A DNA stretch of 64,000 nt, taken from positions 13,282-77,281 of the forward strand of contig SFMU01000003.1 of the NCBI GenBank assembly GCA_004552965.1, given 5' to 3'. Position 1 is the first letter of the stretch. Every line of letters begins with the position of its first letter. Below the pieces are notes generated by a model. It was given only the letters and a program-made list of their open reading frames with translations. It ran no database searches and was not told where the DNA came from. The translations under genes and the position numbers were made by a program. The stretch comes from Bacteroidales bacterium. Lineage in GTDB: Bacteria; Bacteroidota; Bacteroidia; Bacteroidales; UBA932. Positions 1 through 9,634 of the stretch are shown in pieces.

Positions 1-288
1 GGATGTGTCTGTGAATGGATCTGGGAAACAGCAGCAGGTATCTCATCCGATCCTGCAGCCCCTGGTTTCAAGCACATCATCATGAAGCCTGTTCCGGACA
101 AGAGACTCGGCACCATGGATGCCGAATACAAGTCCGCAGCCGGTGTAATCAAGAGCAGCTGGAAATATGAGGGCGACAAGTGGATCTGGAATTTCACCAT
201 TCCTGAAGGCGCCACAGCAACCGTCACTCTCCCTGGCGAGACTGAATCCAAGGACTACGAGGCAGGTTCATACACAGTCGAAATGTAA
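1..288 (+). CDS. alpha-L-rhamnosidase, C-terminal fragment (GH78-like)
   Basis: Frame 1 is open from the window edge to a TAA at 286-288, so the start lies upstream. The translated tail contains GFKHIIMKPVPDKRLG followed by a run of short beta strands (SSWKYEGDKWIWNFTIPEG, ATVTLPG). This is the usual ending of GH78 alpha-L-rhamnosidases: the last turn of the alpha/alpha barrel and then the C-terminal beta-sandwich. The family removes terminal L-rhamnose from plant glycans. The catalytic part is outside the window, so activity cannot be judged. It is the first member of a rhamnose-oriented island that includes a GH106-like enzyme and RhaM. The family call is by pattern and is fairly secure; the substrate is inference. 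Confidence 0.75.
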   Translation, partial: GCVCEWIWETAAGISSDPAAPGFKHIIMKPVPDKRLGTMDAEYKSAAGVIKSSWKYEGDKWIWNFTIPEGATATVTLPGETESKDYEAGSYTVEM

Positions 289-366
289 GTTCACTGCCTT
301 CTGACAGTTTTGAGGGTGACTGATCGTCTTATGACTTTTGACGGACAGTCACTCTCTTCTTTATAT

Positions 367-1488
367 TCAGATGACTTTGGTGTAGACGCGGGCACGCTTG
401 ATCAGGGTATGCTTCATCTTGCCCCAGAGATTCTGGACATTGAAGTTGTCCTCCAGTTCGCGAGTGCTCTCGACGTATCTGATCCGGTTCTTCTGCAGCC
501 CCTGGGCAATCTTTCCCATGATCATGGCATTGACACCCTTGCTGCGGTAGTCGTCACGTATCGCGATCAGAAGGGCATCGACAGTGTCATTGCAACGGAG
601 AGCCTTCAGGATGTGGAACCAGCCGAATGGGAAGATCTTCCCTCCGGCTTTCTGCATGGCCTTGGAGAACGAAGGCATAGCAACTCCGAAACCCACAACC
701 TCGTCGTCAGCATTGACGATCACGGAAAAAAAGTCGGTCATCAGGTTCGGGAAAAACTGGCGCTTGAGATCATCGCACTGGCCGGGAGACAGTTCGGAGA
801 AGCCGTGCAGGGAGGAATATGCCTGGTTCAGGACCTCGAATATTCCGTCAGCATATTTGGTCAGAATCTCCTTCTTGTTCCTGTACTTTCCCTCATGGAT
901 GTCATACCTCTCTTCCACGAGTTCAGCATACTTGCTGTACCTGCTCAAGTCCTCCGGGACCTCGATCAGATATTCGACATAATCATTGCCGCGTGAGAAA
1001 CCTGACTGAAGGATGCGCTGCTCGTAATATGGGAAATTGTACTTGCCGTAGGCAGTGGGCAGCTTGTCGAAGCCGTCCACCAGTATGCCTGAGATGTCGA
1101 ACTCCAGAAAGCCGACAGGACCTTCCAGCATCTCCATACCCTTGTCTGAGGCATAGTCCCTGACTGCGGCCATCAATGAGTCAACAACATCCTGGGAATC
1201 GATGAAATCAAGCCAGCCGAAACGGCATATCTTCTTGGAAATCTTTTCGTTGTAGCGATGATTGATGATAGCCGCCACCCTGCCGACAACATTTCCGTCC
1301 AGGTCTTTGGCCAACCAGTACTTTCCCTCGCAGACCTCAAAAGCGGCATTTTTGCCGGGCGTCAAGGTGTCCATCTCCATGGACTCGAACTGAGGAACAT
1401 AGTATGGATTCCCTTTATAAAGCTGGTTAGGGAAATGGACAAAACTTCTGAGATCCTTTCTGGTCTTTACTGGTTCAATAATAGTCAC
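367..1488 (-). CDS. GNAT-superfamily-like N-acetyltransferase, conserved Bacteroidales protein
   Basis: A 373-residue cytoplasmic protein with no signal peptide or membrane segment. The N-terminal half has a GNAT-like stretch (GKYWLAKDLDGNVVGRVAAI) and EGPVGFLEFD. The C-terminal half repeats a similar strand pattern (VIVNADDEVVGFGVAMPSF), which suggests a tandem double-GNAT arrangement. Proteins of this length and pattern are widespread in Bacteroidota and are annotated only as N-acetyltransferase-like. The acceptor is unknown. It is transcribed leftward, alone, tail-to-tail with the rhamnosidase remnant. The start is at the ATG followed by TIIEPVKTRKDL. The family is moderately sure and the function is not known. 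Confidence 0.6.
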   Translation of the reverse strand: MTIIEPVKTRKDLRSFVHFPNQLYKGNPYYVPQFESMEMDTLTPGKNAAFEVCEGKYWLAKDLDGNVVGRVAAIINHRYNEKISKKICRFGWLDFIDSQDVVDSLMAAVRDYASDKGMEMLEGPVGFLEFDISGILVDGFDKLPTAYGKYNFPYYEQRILQSGFSRGNDYVEYLIEVPEDLSRYSKYAELVEERYDIHEGKYRNKKEILTKYADGIFEVLNQAYSSLHGFSELSPGQCDDLKRQFFPNLMTDFFSVIVNADDEVVGFGVAMPSFSKAMQKAGGKIFPFGWFHILKALRCNDTVDALLIAIRDDYRSKGVNAMIMGKIAQGLQKNRIRYVESTRELEDNFNVQNLWGKMKHTLIKRARVYTKVI

Positions 1489-1555
1489 AATAGCAAAAGC
1501 TTGTATTCAGCGCACCAAATATAATCACTTTTTCCGAAAAGACAATACGGCTTAA

Positions 1556-1756
1556 AAGTTCGGTTTCAGCCGGCATGCATCAGTATCCTGCCTGGTCTAC
1601 GTACTGGAAGCGAAAAGCCTCCTGCAGACCGGCACCTGTTCAGTGCATGAAGTCTGCGAGAGGCTTGGTTTCGACAACGGCTCATTCTTCAACAGATGGT
1701 TCCGAAGAATGGCCGGAATCAGCCCGGGACGATTCATCAGGCAGAGCGAAGAATGA
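1556..1756 (+). pseudogene. AraC-family regulator remnant (C-terminal HTH only)
   Basis: After a stop at 1553-1555 one plus-strand frame is open to TGA at 1754-1756. It reads LEAKSLLQTGTCSVHEVC, then ERLGFDNGSFFNRWFRRM, then AGISPGRFIRQSEE. This is the second helix-turn-helix of AraC/XylS regulators: xxAKxLL, then V.EVCERLGF, then F.R.F.R..G.SP..FR. Only about 55 recognisable residues remain. The first HTH, the sensor domain and a start codon are missing, so it is a decayed regulator rather than a gene. Such regulators often sit beside polysaccharide-use genes, and this one may once have controlled the neighbouring glycosidase operon (inference). Confidence 0.7.
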
Positions 1757-1779
1757 ATGCGTCCCGGGAGACTTGAATG

Positions 1780-4700
1780 CTAGTTTGCGAATTCAGGAAG
1801 GCTGAGCAGTCCTGAAGGATAAAGGACATAGTCCTCGGTGTTGTTGGCCACGAAGTGCTCCGGACCGATTGCCCACTGATGAGCAGGAGCGAGGTGGAAC
1901 GGACCGAAGGTGTTTCTTCTGGTCAGCACGACATCGAGCCAGAGGTCGCCGTCACCCTGCGGCACATCCTGTACGAACGGAGGGAAGGCCAGCATATTCA
2001 CAGCCTCTCCCCTTCTGACCTTGACACAGGCGCCTTCGAAGGAAGCTGTCCTGACTGATGCTGCGCTCACCGGTCCCATGTTGTAGGAAATCGTTCCGCT
2101 GTAGAATGGAAGGCCCTGGGCTGCCGCATCGCCGACCCTGAGTGTTGCAGGAAGCGTGGTTACAGCTGTCTTCGAACCGGAGAGACTGACACCGAAATCA
2201 CCGATGAGATAGATGTTCTCGAGATTCTTGTCTTCAGTGAAGACGGTCTTGAGGGTCACGACATTCCTGCCTTTCTTCAGGAGGGCAGGGTCAAGGGCGA
2301 TCTTGTCATAGCATGGATCGATCCACCAGAGGTCGGTAGCGGTGTCGAGAAGAGTTCCGTTGACCTTGACCTCGAAATCATCAGCAGACTCTACGCATAG
2401 GAAGAGTTCTCCCTCAGGAAGTACATCCACATTGAAGTCATAGGTGAGTTCGACGTCGCCGTAGGAAGGCTTGGAATCACCGACGAACTTCTCGAAGAAC
2501 CACGGCTGGAGCATGTCGCCACCGCGGAACTTCAGGCCGAAATGCTTGCGGATCTCCCTGTCGGCGAGAAGCACATCCATCCTCCTGTCGGACTTGAGGC
2601 CTTCAGCCTTGAAGGTGACCATGTCAAGAGGGAGCACGTTCGGCTCATTGAGAGCGTAGGCATATTCCCTGTCTTCGGCCTTCGAATATTCCGCATCCCG
2701 GGCCGCAGGAACCTGCTGGGTGGTTACAGGAGCGGCGGAGACGACATAGACATATTCCTGAAGAGGAGCGAAGTCAAGCACGAGGGAAGTAGCTGACTCG
2801 GCGGAAGTGTTGCCGACCGAATAGACCTGTCCTGTACGGCAGTCCCAGAGGGAAACCTCGCCGACAGCAGGAAGGGTGACTTTAACATCGTCGAACGACT
2901 CTTTGGAGCTCATGCTCATCATCACATAAGTAGTCCTGTCGCCATCCTTCCTGACGGTGCAGTAGATTGCAGGAAGACTCTCTCCCGTGGCTGAGACTAT
3001 TCCTGCCATCCTGGAAACGACGGCATCGACAGAGGCCACGATGGAAGAGGCTGTGAAGTCGGCATGGGAAGCCGAAGCCGCGAAGAAGTCGGCAGCCTCC
3101 GAAGAAGCCTGCACATCGACCATCGAAGGAGCATCGCCGGCAAGGACGATCTTTCCGCCCTTTGCGGCAAAATCTTTCAGGAGATCCAGAGTCGAAGTGC
3201 GGATAGTGGCCATGTTGCCGACAAGGACAGCCTTGTAGGCCATCTTGCCCACCTTGAGCACTGCATTGCCATCGGAATCACGGCCGACGGAAGCGAGGCG
3301 GCTGAGAATGTCCTCATCGCCATAGTCGAAATCGATCTGGGCACCTGCGAGCCAGTGGAAGAGATTCCTGTAGCCGTCCTCGATCGCATTCATCGAAGCC
3401 GACCTCGGAGAGAGCCCATTGAAGGAATCGACGGAAATCTGCGCGAAGACGCTCTCGATAGGGCTGACGACCAGGAGATCGCAGACCGGCTCGCCCTGGG
3501 CGATGAGAAGCCCGAGACGGGAATAGTAGTCCTCCACGAACTTGAAGTCCTTGTACCATCCGGACTGGAAACTGATGGAAGCCGGATAGTCACGCTTGGC
3601 CTCTCCTTCCATCGTGTACCAGGAAAGATGAGGGCAACGCAGATTCACGCCGAAGAGAGCCTGCCAGTCGCCGGCATCCTTGTAATCCTCGAAACTCATC
3701 TGCCAGCCGGAGCAGCCGTAGAGTTCGGAAAGGATCATCTTCTTGCCTGTCTGACGGGCAACGGATGAAACCTGCTTTGCAGCCCAGTAGGTACGGCTGT
3801 ACTGAGTGAGATTGTCGATGCCAGGAATATCCTGATGCTCATAATCCCTCATCAGAGAACCTTGGCAAACAACCTGGGAGGTAAGGTTGTCCTCATGCAG
3901 GAAATGGCCGGTGTAGGCAATCCCATGGTCCTTGCACCACTTTTCCTGAGGCTCGACGAAATTTTCCAGGAAGAGTTCCTGGGCGAGCTCGACATAATTC
4001 CATTTCGCCTTGTCATAGATGTTTCCGTCAGGATGCAGGAATATGCGCGGAAGGTCATCGAGGATATCACCTCCGAAGCGGGCGGCATATTCATCAGGCA
4101 TCGAGGCTGTCCATGAAATGCTTGCGCCTCCGTTCAGGATCTGTCCGCGGTGAGGTTCGTCAGTGAATATGCCGGTGATCGTCGTGCCGATCCTGTCGCC
4201 GCAATTCTTCTGATAGGCGTCATGAGTCAGGGAGATGAAGTAGTCGGTTGCCTCACGGTTCATCTCATCGACCATCGTGTAGCCATTGTAGAAGTTGCTG
4301 CGGCCGCATTCCTTGACATAAAAGGCCAGCACCGTCTCACCCTTGGAAGCCATCGCCTCATCCACCGAATGAACTCTCTGAAGGTCGGTGTAGGATGAGC
4401 CGTCAAGATTGCAGGTGAAGACAGCGGCGAGAGTGTCGGCAAGAACCATGTCCGCAGACTTCGGAAAGGTGGTCATGTCCATGGTGTGCAGCCTGTACTC
4501 CGGCTTCATCGTCACATAGCCTCCGGCAGTTCCGGAAGGCCATCTGTCCTCGTCGTAGAGGTAGTTGATCATTCCCTCGGCAGTGCCTGCATCGGCAACG
4601 GCATTGATCAGGTCGAACCACTCTTCACCGAGATATTCAGTGGCGAGACCCACTCTCGAATGCATGAAATAGCCGCCGAAGCCCATGTCCTTCATCACGC

Positions 4701-4908
4701 CCACCTGACGGATGAGTTCATCCTTGTCAAGTTTGCCGTTCCAGGACCAGAAAGGCTTGCCCCTCCATTCGTTGGAAGGATTGGAGAACTGAGCGACCAG
4801 TTCACTGTCACTCAACCTGTTGTCTGCACTCCTGTCTGAGCAGGAGACTGCCGCGACGAGCAGCAGGGATGCCGCGATCGGCATGAATAGATTCCCGTGT
4901 CTTGTCAT
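1780..4908 (-). CDS. GH106-like alpha-L-rhamnosidase lipoprotein
   Basis: 1042 residues. The first 23 form a lipoprotein signal (LLLVAAVSC, Cys 23), so the enzyme is probably surface or periplasmic and lipid-anchored. Near the N terminus are FWSWNGKL, GGYFMHSRVGL and YDEDRWPSG, the hallmark stretch of the large GH106-type glycosidases of Bacteroidota. Later come GIFTDEPHRG and LSELYGCSGWQMSFEDYKDAGDWQ (first residues given), which suit barrel active-site loops, and the last 300 residues are beta-rich modules. The family removes L-rhamnose from rhamnogalacturonans. It is the last gene of a leftward operon, 45 bp after the GH127 gene. The family is fairly sure; exact linkage specificity cannot be read from the sequence. 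Confidence 0.75.
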   Translation of the reverse strand: MTRHGNLFMPIAASLLLVAAVSCSDRSADNRLSDSELVAQFSNPSNEWRGKPFWSWNGKLDKDELIRQVGVMKDMGFGGYFMHSRVGLATEYLGEEWFDLINAVADAGTAEGMINYLYDEDRWPSGTAGGYVTMKPEYRLHTMDMTTFPKSADMVLADTLAAVFTCNLDGSSYTDLQRVHSVDEAMASKGETVLAFYVKECGRSNFYNGYTMVDEMNREATDYFISLTHDAYQKNCGDRIGTTITGIFTDEPHRGQILNGGASISWTASMPDEYAARFGGDILDDLPRIFLHPDGNIYDKAKWNYVELAQELFLENFVEPQEKWCKDHGIAYTGHFLHEDNLTSQVVCQGSLMRDYEHQDIPGIDNLTQYSRTYWAAKQVSSVARQTGKKMILSELYGCSGWQMSFEDYKDAGDWQALFGVNLRCPHLSWYTMEGEAKRDYPASISFQSGWYKDFKFVEDYYSRLGLLIAQGEPVCDLLVVSPIESVFAQISVDSFNGLSPRSASMNAIEDGYRNLFHWLAGAQIDFDYGDEDILSRLASVGRDSDGNAVLKVGKMAYKAVLVGNMATIRTSTLDLLKDFAAKGGKIVLAGDAPSMVDVQASSEAADFFAASASHADFTASSIVASVDAVVSRMAGIVSATGESLPAIYCTVRKDGDRTTYVMMSMSSKESFDDVKVTLPAVGEVSLWDCRTGQVYSVGNTSAESATSLVLDFAPLQEYVYVVSAAPVTTQQVPAARDAEYSKAEDREYAYALNEPNVLPLDMVTFKAEGLKSDRRMDVLLADREIRKHFGLKFRGGDMLQPWFFEKFVGDSKPSYGDVELTYDFNVDVLPEGELFLCVESADDFEVKVNGTLLDTATDLWWIDPCYDKIALDPALLKKGRNVVTLKTVFTEDKNLENIYLIGDFGVSLSGSKTAVTTLPATLRVGDAAAQGLPFYSGTISYNMGPVSAASVRTASFEGACVKVRRGEAVNMLAFPPFVQDVPQGDGDLWLDVVLTRRNTFGPFHLAPAHQWAIGPEHFVANNTEDYVLYPSGLLSLPEFAN

Positions 4909-4953
4909 AATATCAATTGGTATCAGTTTTATATGTCACTTCATGAGTGCATT

Positions 4954-6555
4954 CTATTGGAACAGTACGCGCACCCTGTCGCTGTCCATGCATTTCATCA
5001 GACCGGGAACAGGCTCGAGATCCTCCAGAGTCCATTCCGGCGACTCGCCTCTGATTCCCAGCATCACAGGGCCGGCATAGTATCTCCGGCAACCGTTCCA
5101 TTCGTCCGACCTCAGAGGGAGGTCGAAATCGAGCCTGACCACATCCCCGCTGACAAAGTTCCGGGCGATGGCGTACATTCCGCCAACCTCCTCCGGAGTG
5201 ATGACTTCTCCGTTGAGCTGGATGGTGAGATTGTCTGCCCATGGAAGCACAGGAAGCATCAAGGTATCCACTCCCCTGTCGTTCCTGAAGAACTTCAAGG
5301 TGACGGTCCCGCTGTCGGGATATTCAGTGCGCTGCTCGACCTGCAGATCCTCCGCGCAAAGGGCTCCGGCCCTGAAGAAAGGCACGTACAGTGTGTTTCC
5401 CTTCGACATCCATGAATATTCAGCCATCCTCGAAAGGCCTTCCGCGCCGCGCATCGTGCAGCACCAATGAGCTTCAGGGATCACGACGGAAAGGAAAGGA
5501 TTGGCCTCTGAAGGGCAGCTGTCACAGCCGAAACCGCCGTTGGAACGCTGGGCATGACCGATGGCATTGACCTCGATCAGTTCAGCCATATCCCTGAAAG
5601 AAGGATCCATCGTAGCCTTCCAGAGATCCATGGCGACAATGTAGCTGTCCACTATGGCGCACGGTTCAGTCCAGGAATCCGGACGGCCGAACCAGTTCAG
5701 ATTGGCGTAGCAGCAGGTCATCCCCTCGCTGACATAGATCTGCCAGCGTTCGAGGGTCTCATCGAGGAGTGATTCATCACCTGTAAGACGGGCATACTTG
5801 ACAAGGCCCCTGAGCGCCGAAAGGGTGGCATGCGTCTGGGCCTGTATTCCGGTCAGGTCGACTTCCAGGAAACGGGCAACCATTTCATCCAGTGTCTGAC
5901 GGATTGCCTTGGAAGGGATGAACTCATAGGCATCGATCAGACCGGCCATGCCGATGAAGACACAGCCGATGTCGGTGGAAAGAATCCAGTTCCCTACCTG
6001 ACCGGCAATCGAGCCGGAAGCCTCGCCACCCTGATTCGTACGTTCTTCTGGCGCTATCGGATAGGTGGAGTAAAGACCCTTGTTGACGACGAAGAGGTTT
6101 TCGGCGACAGACCTGACAACTTCCAGTACAGACTCGTCTCCGGTCTTGCGGTAGTACTCGCACAAGCCTCTCAGAAGCCATCCGTGACCGGATAGCTGCT
6201 GCTCATTGATGGACGGGGAATAGTCCGGGCCGAGGTAGCCCTTCGGATTCAGATACGCAGGAAGGCTGTCTATCAGCATCGGCAGAAGAGTTGTCTCCTG
6301 ATGGATGGCCTCAGAATCCATTGTCAGACCCAGTATGGTCCGTCCCACGAAGTCTCCGGGCCAGTTCTTGTCTTCGAAAACCTGAGGTGGCTGGTAGATG
6401 TCGTCCTGCAACCGTGCAAGATTGGACTGTATCCTTTGTGCCAGAGGTCCGGAAACCACTACTTCGGACGCAGGGAAAGACGACAGCCCCTGCTCTTCAC
6501 AAGTGCAGGCGGACATCAGGATAGCTGCAAGCAGCAGGGAAAATTTATGTTTCAT
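4954..6555 (-). CDS. GH127-family (DUF1680) beta-L-arabinofuranosidase-like lipoprotein
   Basis: Starting at the ATG at 6555 (the upstream in-frame extension overlaps the promoter side and lacks a signal) gives 533 residues with a short lipoprotein signal, LMSAC, Cys 17. The body is an alpha/alpha barrel pattern: HGWLLRGLCEYYRKTGD, MTCCYANLNWFGRP, then HWCCTMRGAEGLSRMA around residue 365. Vicinal cysteines and a nearby Glu are the signature of GH127, whose characterised members use a zinc-bound cysteine nucleophile to release beta-L-arabinofuranose. It is followed by C-terminal beta strands. It lies 19 bp after metX and 45 bp before the GH106-like gene in the same operon. A second GH127 relative lies at 48740-50605. 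Confidence 0.75.
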   Translation of the reverse strand: MKHKFSLLLAAILMSACTCEEQGLSSFPASEVVVSGPLAQRIQSNLARLQDDIYQPPQVFEDKNWPGDFVGRTILGLTMDSEAIHQETTLLPMLIDSLPAYLNPKGYLGPDYSPSINEQQLSGHGWLLRGLCEYYRKTGDESVLEVVRSVAENLFVVNKGLYSTYPIAPEERTNQGGEASGSIAGQVGNWILSTDIGCVFIGMAGLIDAYEFIPSKAIRQTLDEMVARFLEVDLTGIQAQTHATLSALRGLVKYARLTGDESLLDETLERWQIYVSEGMTCCYANLNWFGRPDSWTEPCAIVDSYIVAMDLWKATMDPSFRDMAELIEVNAIGHAQRSNGGFGCDSCPSEANPFLSVVIPEAHWCCTMRGAEGLSRMAEYSWMSKGNTLYVPFFRAGALCAEDLQVEQRTEYPDSGTVTLKFFRNDRGVDTLMLPVLPWADNLTIQLNGEVITPEEVGGMYAIARNFVSGDVVRLDFDLPLRSDEWNGCRRYYAGPVMLGIRGESPEWTLEDLEPVPGLMKCMDSDRVRVLFQ

Positions 6556-6574
6556 AATGGTAAATAATTTATTT

Positions 6575-7588
6575 TCAGAGCATTTCCGAAAGAATCGCGA
6601 CAATCTGGCCGCTTTCAAGGAGAAAACCGTCATGGCCGAAAACAGAAGTGATGACCCTGAAATCCGCCCCTGGAATCAGACTCGCCCATTCTTTCATGCA
6701 CCGTGCCGGGAACAGACAGTCAGAGTCGATGCCGATCACCGTTGTGGCAGCCTTGATGCGGGAGAGGGCCGCTTCGACACCGCCTCGCCCACGCCCCGTG
6801 TTGTGAGTGTCCAGGACATTGCACAGAGACCAGTAGGAATAGGCATCGTAGCGCTTGGCCAGTTTCTCTCCCTGATACCTTTCATAGGAAGCGGCACGGG
6901 TGGCCACGAGAGTGTCAGGATCCGCTTCGGACTGTGTCTTCACAAAGCCATCATAACTTCTGTACGAAATCAGAGCCTGGGCTCGGGCGCACATCAGGCC
7001 TTTCTTGCCTCCATCCAGCGAATCGGACCCTCGGAAGGTCTGATCGGCCTCCAGAGCCATTCTCTGCGCTTCACAGGAAGCAGACAGCCAGGCCGAGACC
7101 CTGACATCAGTTGCAATCAGAGCAGCCTTGCCGATCACATCCGGCTCGGTGACAAGCCATTCTGAGGCATGGAATCCTCCTATGGAACTGCCTATCAGTA
7201 GGTCTACCCTGTCTATTCCGAGATGGCGGCGCACGATGCTGAAGACAGAGACCGTGTCCCTGATCGTGAAGGCAGGGAAGGAGAACCTGTAGGGTCTGCC
7301 GGTCGAAGGATCGACCGAGGCTGGCCCCGATGTGCCGTAGGGCGTTCCCAGCATATTGACGCAGACTATGAAATACCTGTCTGTGTCGAAGAACTTCGAA
7401 GGACCGACAAGCTGAGGCCACCAGTCCTCGGGATTCGAGTTGGCAGTCAAGGCATGACAGATCCAGATGACCTTTTCCTTCCCTGAATATTCAGGTTTGG
7501 AGGTGTGATAGACAATTTCGAGCCCTTCGATCCTTCCTCCCATTTCAAACTCGAAAGGGCTTTCCATTCTGATATGATTCTCAATCAT
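6575..7588 (-). CDS. metX: homoserine O-acetyltransferase (MetX)
   Basis: 337 residues, cytoplasmic alpha/beta hydrolase. It carries the conserved MetX blocks HALTANSNPEDWW, YFIVCVNMLGTPYGTSGP, FPAFTIRDTV, the nucleophile elbow GSSIGG (Ser 135), GIDSDCLFP (Asp about 290) and FGHDGFL (His about 319). Typical MetX has GGSMGG at the elbow; here it is GSSIGG. It transfers an acetyl group from acetyl-CoA to homoserine, the first committed step of methionine synthesis. The position is odd: it lies inside a glycosidase operon, 38 bp after the GH36 gene and 19 bp before GH127. It may be an ordinary MetX caught in the operon, or have been recruited for another acetyl transfer. The family is secure and the in vivo role is less so. 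Confidence 0.85.
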   Translation of the reverse strand: MIENHIRMESPFEFEMGGRIEGLEIVYHTSKPEYSGKEKVIWICHALTANSNPEDWWPQLVGPSKFFDTDRYFIVCVNMLGTPYGTSGPASVDPSTGRPYRFSFPAFTIRDTVSVFSIVRRHLGIDRVDLLIGSSIGGFHASEWLVTEPDVIGKAALIATDVRVSAWLSASCEAQRMALEADQTFRGSDSLDGGKKGLMCARAQALISYRSYDGFVKTQSEADPDTLVATRAASYERYQGEKLAKRYDAYSYWSLCNVLDTHNTGRGRGGVEAALSRIKAATTVIGIDSDCLFPARCMKEWASLIPGADFRVITSVFGHDGFLLESGQIVAILSEML

Positions 7589-7626
7589 TTCTTGTCGGAT
7601 ACATTATCATGTTCAAACGGGGAATC

Positions 7627-9615
7627 TCACTTCTCCACAATCCTGATGTGCCACAGAAGCGAACTTCTCGGCGAGTCCAGGTGCAGTTCGATCCCGTCTG
7701 AGAGTTCCTTGCCGGAGACAGTCCTGACAACATCCGTGTCATCGTCGGAGAGGGTGTAGTCGGCATCCGTCCTCACGAAAGGAAGTTTCACGGTGCAAGT
7801 CCCGGCTTCGCAGGTCTCGCCTCTGAATCCCAGAAGAATTCCCTCACAGGTCTGTGGATCGTTGTAGGCAAACACAGTCCAGAGCGAGGTGTCGTCACAG
7901 CCATGCCATGGGGTCAGTTCGAAGAAATCCTTTACGAGCAGATGGCTGTTGGCCTTCCAGATCGAACGGTTCCTGCGGTAGACGTCCATGTCAAGCTTCG
8001 TGTTGTGCGTAAATGCGGCTCCTGCGTTCCAGACAGGAAGAAGAGAAGCCCTGGTTATGTAAAGGTCGGGAGCCACAGAACTGCGGTCAAGCTGTCCCAC
8101 GGTCTCCTTTGTGGAAGAGCCATGGAAAGGCACCCATTTGTTGAATCCTGCACTCTGCTGAAGGCGCATCGGGATTGTGGTCCTGTCATAGTCGGAACGC
8201 ATGAAAGGAATGCTCCTGCGAAGTGACTCGATGTCATTGCGTCCGCCTCCGGAAGCGCAGGAATCGAGGAAGGTGCACTTGCCATGCCTGCGGCAGAACT
8301 CCAGGATGCCGTCCCAGAGCGCATAGTGCCCCTGGATGCACTTGTTCTCATTTATACCCTGGCGCGGAAGGCCGTATTTCTCCTCATCCCTGGAATCGAG
8401 AATCTTCCAGGCTGCGGCAGGGTCGGAGTTGTTGTCCTCGCGGTAGAGGTCGACATCATTCATCTCCATCATCCTGGTGATTCTTCCGAGTGTCCAGGCA
8501 AGACACTCCGGATCACCGATATTGGAGGTTATGCAATGCGGGGTTTCGATCCCCCATTCGCTCTTGTAGCCATAATTCCTGCAGAGATTCGGAACGTCGG
8601 TGACCCGCTCTGGCTCGAACCAGACCAGAACCTTCATGCCAAGGGCATGGCAGGCTTCGTTGGACTCCCTGAAAGTGTTGTCCGGCCACTTGACCGGATC
8701 CAGTTCCCACGAACCGGTGGTAGCCCACCAGTTGCCGTCGAAAGGAACGGAATTGCCTGCAGGATCCGAATACCAGCCGGCATCGAACCATCTGAAATCA
8801 GGGATGAAGTCTTCACGGACAAGGTATGAAAGGGTCCTCTGCCAGGTATAGTAGGTCTCGGAAATCGAACCGTCAGTGTTCGGAAGACCGGTGTCGGAAG
8901 CAAAGCAGGTTGTGCAGAAAGGCTGCAGTTCATTGCCCTGAGCATCGGCCTTAGGAAGATTGTGCTTCATGAACCAGGCCCTCCACTTGTTGACGCTGAC
9001 ATTCTCGTCGCGGCTCTCATAGTCCATCATCACGACAAGTCCGGTGCGGATCTTCTCACCAGGAAGAAGCACGCCTTTCAGGCCGAGGTTGGTCTGCGCT
9101 GTGACAGTGGTGACCTTGCCCTTGGCCGAGAACTTTGCCTCCCAGGTCCCGGCCCATCCCAGAGCGATTCTGGTGCCGGAATTCCCGTGGACCAGATCGA
9201 AATAAGGGAATACGATGTGGGTAGCCCTGCCTTCGGTCGAAGTGAAGGTCACATCCTCCTTCAGAAGATCCCTGGAATACTGGGTGTAATAGTTGACATG
9301 GTCTCCGAGACAGCCCCTGAGGACGGGAGAAGAGCCCTTGAAGGTAGTCTTGAGGGCATATACATCCTCCAGCACCTTCGACGGCCTGTCACCCACATTC
9401 TCGAACCACACGGTGTACTCGCTCTGGTCGAACTCGGGATGTTCCGCCCGGACGACGCTGACTTTCAGAGTCCCGTCAATCGTTCCCTCATAGCCTTTGT
9501 AGACTTTGCCTCCGTACTTGAATTCATAAGGCAGGCCATTGCCGGCACCGTAAAGACTGAGACTGAAGACAGTCAGAGAAACCAGCGAAAAGAGTGTTCT
9601 TGCAATCCGATTCAT
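7627..9615 (-). CDS. GH36-type alpha-galactosidase, secreted
   Basis: The ATG at 9615 gives 662 residues beginning MNRIARTLFSL with a cleavable-looking signal peptide, so the protein is exported. The barrel motifs are those of clan GH-D: RWFDAGWYSDPAG, VLVWFEPERV, DVDLYREDNNSDP (holding the likely nucleophile Asp), LDSCASGGGRND (the likely acid/base region) and MRSDYDRTTIP. The N-terminal 250 residues are a beta-sandwich and the last 80 a beta domain, as in family 36. The family hydrolyses terminal alpha-galactosides. It is the third gene of the leftward operon, 19 bp after the aldehyde dehydrogenase fusion. GH27/GH97-like activity is less likely. Confidence 0.8.
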   Translation of the reverse strand: MNRIARTLFSLVSLTVFSLSLYGAGNGLPYEFKYGGKVYKGYEGTIDGTLKVSVVRAEHPEFDQSEYTVWFENVGDRPSKVLEDVYALKTTFKGSSPVLRGCLGDHVNYYTQYSRDLLKEDVTFTSTEGRATHIVFPYFDLVHGNSGTRIALGWAGTWEAKFSAKGKVTTVTAQTNLGLKGVLLPGEKIRTGLVVMMDYESRDENVSVNKWRAWFMKHNLPKADAQGNELQPFCTTCFASDTGLPNTDGSISETYYTWQRTLSYLVREDFIPDFRWFDAGWYSDPAGNSVPFDGNWWATTGSWELDPVKWPDNTFRESNEACHALGMKVLVWFEPERVTDVPNLCRNYGYKSEWGIETPHCITSNIGDPECLAWTLGRITRMMEMNDVDLYREDNNSDPAAAWKILDSRDEEKYGLPRQGINENKCIQGHYALWDGILEFCRRHGKCTFLDSCASGGGRNDIESLRRSIPFMRSDYDRTTIPMRLQQSAGFNKWVPFHGSSTKETVGQLDRSSVAPDLYITRASLLPVWNAGAAFTHNTKLDMDVYRRNRSIWKANSHLLVKDFFELTPWHGCDDTSLWTVFAYNDPQTCEGILLGFRGETCEAGTCTVKLPFVRTDADYTLSDDDTDVVRTVSGKELSDGIELHLDSPRSSLLWHIRIVEK

Positions 9616-9634
9616 ATTCAAAGATTTTTGTGTT

